In this document: piece after piece, positions 63,756 through 64,000 of the stretch
Layout: every line of letters begins with the position of its first letter
How positions within the stretch are numbered: the first letter of the stretch is position 1
Assembly: GCF_001431425.1 (NCBI RefSeq)
Contig: NZ_LDJG01000011.1
Coordinates: 103,791 to 167,790, forward strand
Direction: 5' to 3'
Length of the DNA stretch: 64,000 bases
From: Stenotrophomonas nitritireducens
GTDB taxonomy: Bacteria > Pseudomonadota > Gammaproteobacteria > Xanthomonadales > Xanthomonadaceae
Notes under the pieces: model-generated
Database searches by the model: none
What the model saw: the letters and a program-made list of their open reading frames with translations, nothing else
What the model was told of the DNA's origin: nothing
Translations under genes and position numbers: made by a program

Positions 63756-64000
63756 TTACTGGGCCGGCTGGAAATCGAAGGGAATTTCCAGGCTGCCGAC
63801 CATCGGCTGGCCGTTGCTCTGCGCCGGCTGGAAACGCCAGCCGCGCACCGCATCCAGCGCCGCGCGGTCCAGGTCGCGCGAACCGCTGCGCTGGACGATC
63901 TTCGCGTCCAGCGGCATGCCGCTGGCATCGACGTCCACGCGCACCACCACCGTGCCGCTCTCGCCACGCCGCAGCGCGGCCGGCGGGTAGGCCGGAGGCG
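63756..64000 (-). CDS. TonB-family protein, N-terminus cut by window edge
   Basis: Only the C-terminal 80 codons are inside the window: PPAYPPAALRRGESGTVVVR, then VDVDASGMPLDAKIVQRSG and RGWRFQPAQSNGQPMVG. The TonB C-terminal domain is a close paralogue of the neighbour at 63070-63624 (132 bases apart), so the two probably arose by tandem duplication. The internal methionine at 63950 is not the start. Confidence 0.85.
   Translation of the reverse strand, partial: PPAYPPAALRRGESGTVVVRVDVDASGMPLDAKIVQRSGSRDLDRAALDAVRGWRFQPAQSNGQPMVGSLEIPFDFQPAQ

Overview
This window is ordinary, dense, GC-rich chromosomal DNA from a gammaproteobacterium of the family Xanthomonadaceae (Lysobacteraceae). The evidence is the gene content and order: smc-zipA-ligA, gyrA upstream of a serC-pheA-aroA block, folK-panB-panC-panD-pgi, a full lower kynurenine operon, dispersed GTAG-type palindromic (REP-like) repeats, and several short genes of a kind I know mainly from xanthomonads. 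The genus cannot be fixed from the sequence; Pseudoxanthomonas, Stenotrophomonas, Xanthomonas and Luteimonas are all possible. I see no insertion sequence, prophage, CRISPR array or rRNA.

Layout. 0-5.3 kb: the end of nadK, a cytosolic-type 5'-nucleotidase, a spermidine-synthase-like methyltransferase, cspA, a small operon of three little proteins (a YkgJ-like cysteine-cluster protein and two short proteins) and a RibD/DHFR-like reductase. 5.8-7.2 kb: a flavin monooxygenase very like bacterial trimethylamine monooxygenase. 7.2-15.9 kb (minus strand): carbonic anhydrase, kynurenine pathway genes (3-hydroxyanthranilate dioxygenase, kynureninase, kynurenine 3-monooxygenase), exonuclease I, and small accessory genes. 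16-20.6 kb: asnS, an A-type Fe-S carrier, an MFS exporter, and rpsF-rpsR-rplI. 20.9-29.6 kb: smc, zipA, ligA, a GNAT gene and epmA, with a triplicated 83-bp repeat between zipA and ligA. 29.8-35.1 kb: a DUF3011 protein, mtnA, gyrA and two identical tRNA-Arg genes. 35.2-40.7 kb (minus strand): alpha/beta hydrolase, thiD, a YoaK-type membrane protein, a lipoprotein, phoH, prxQ/bcp and gcvR. 40.9-49 kb: dapA-bamC, fdxA, tRNA-Glu, pcnB-folK, panBCD and pgi.

49.2-56.9 kb is the least understood part. A divergent AraC-type regulator faces a beta-helix lipoprotein, a diheme cytochrome lipoprotein, a TonB-dependent receptor and an aldehyde dehydrogenase. The beta-helix and diheme proteins form a recurrent two-gene pair of unknown function. 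I infer an inducible uptake and oxidation system for an unknown substrate. 57.3-64 kb: two polyhydroxyalkanoate granule proteins, an FHA-domain membrane protein, serC-pheA-aroA, and two TonB-like genes, the last cut by the window edge.

Working links between neighbours: kmo, kynU and the dioxygenase convert kynurenine towards quinolinate and so NAD; panB/C/D make pantothenate; serC, pheA and aroA serve serine, pyridoxal phosphate and aromatic amino acid synthesis; smc, zipA, ligA and gyrA serve chromosome maintenance and division. Many neighbouring genes overlap by an ATGA, and several genes start with TTG, GTG or apparently ATC.
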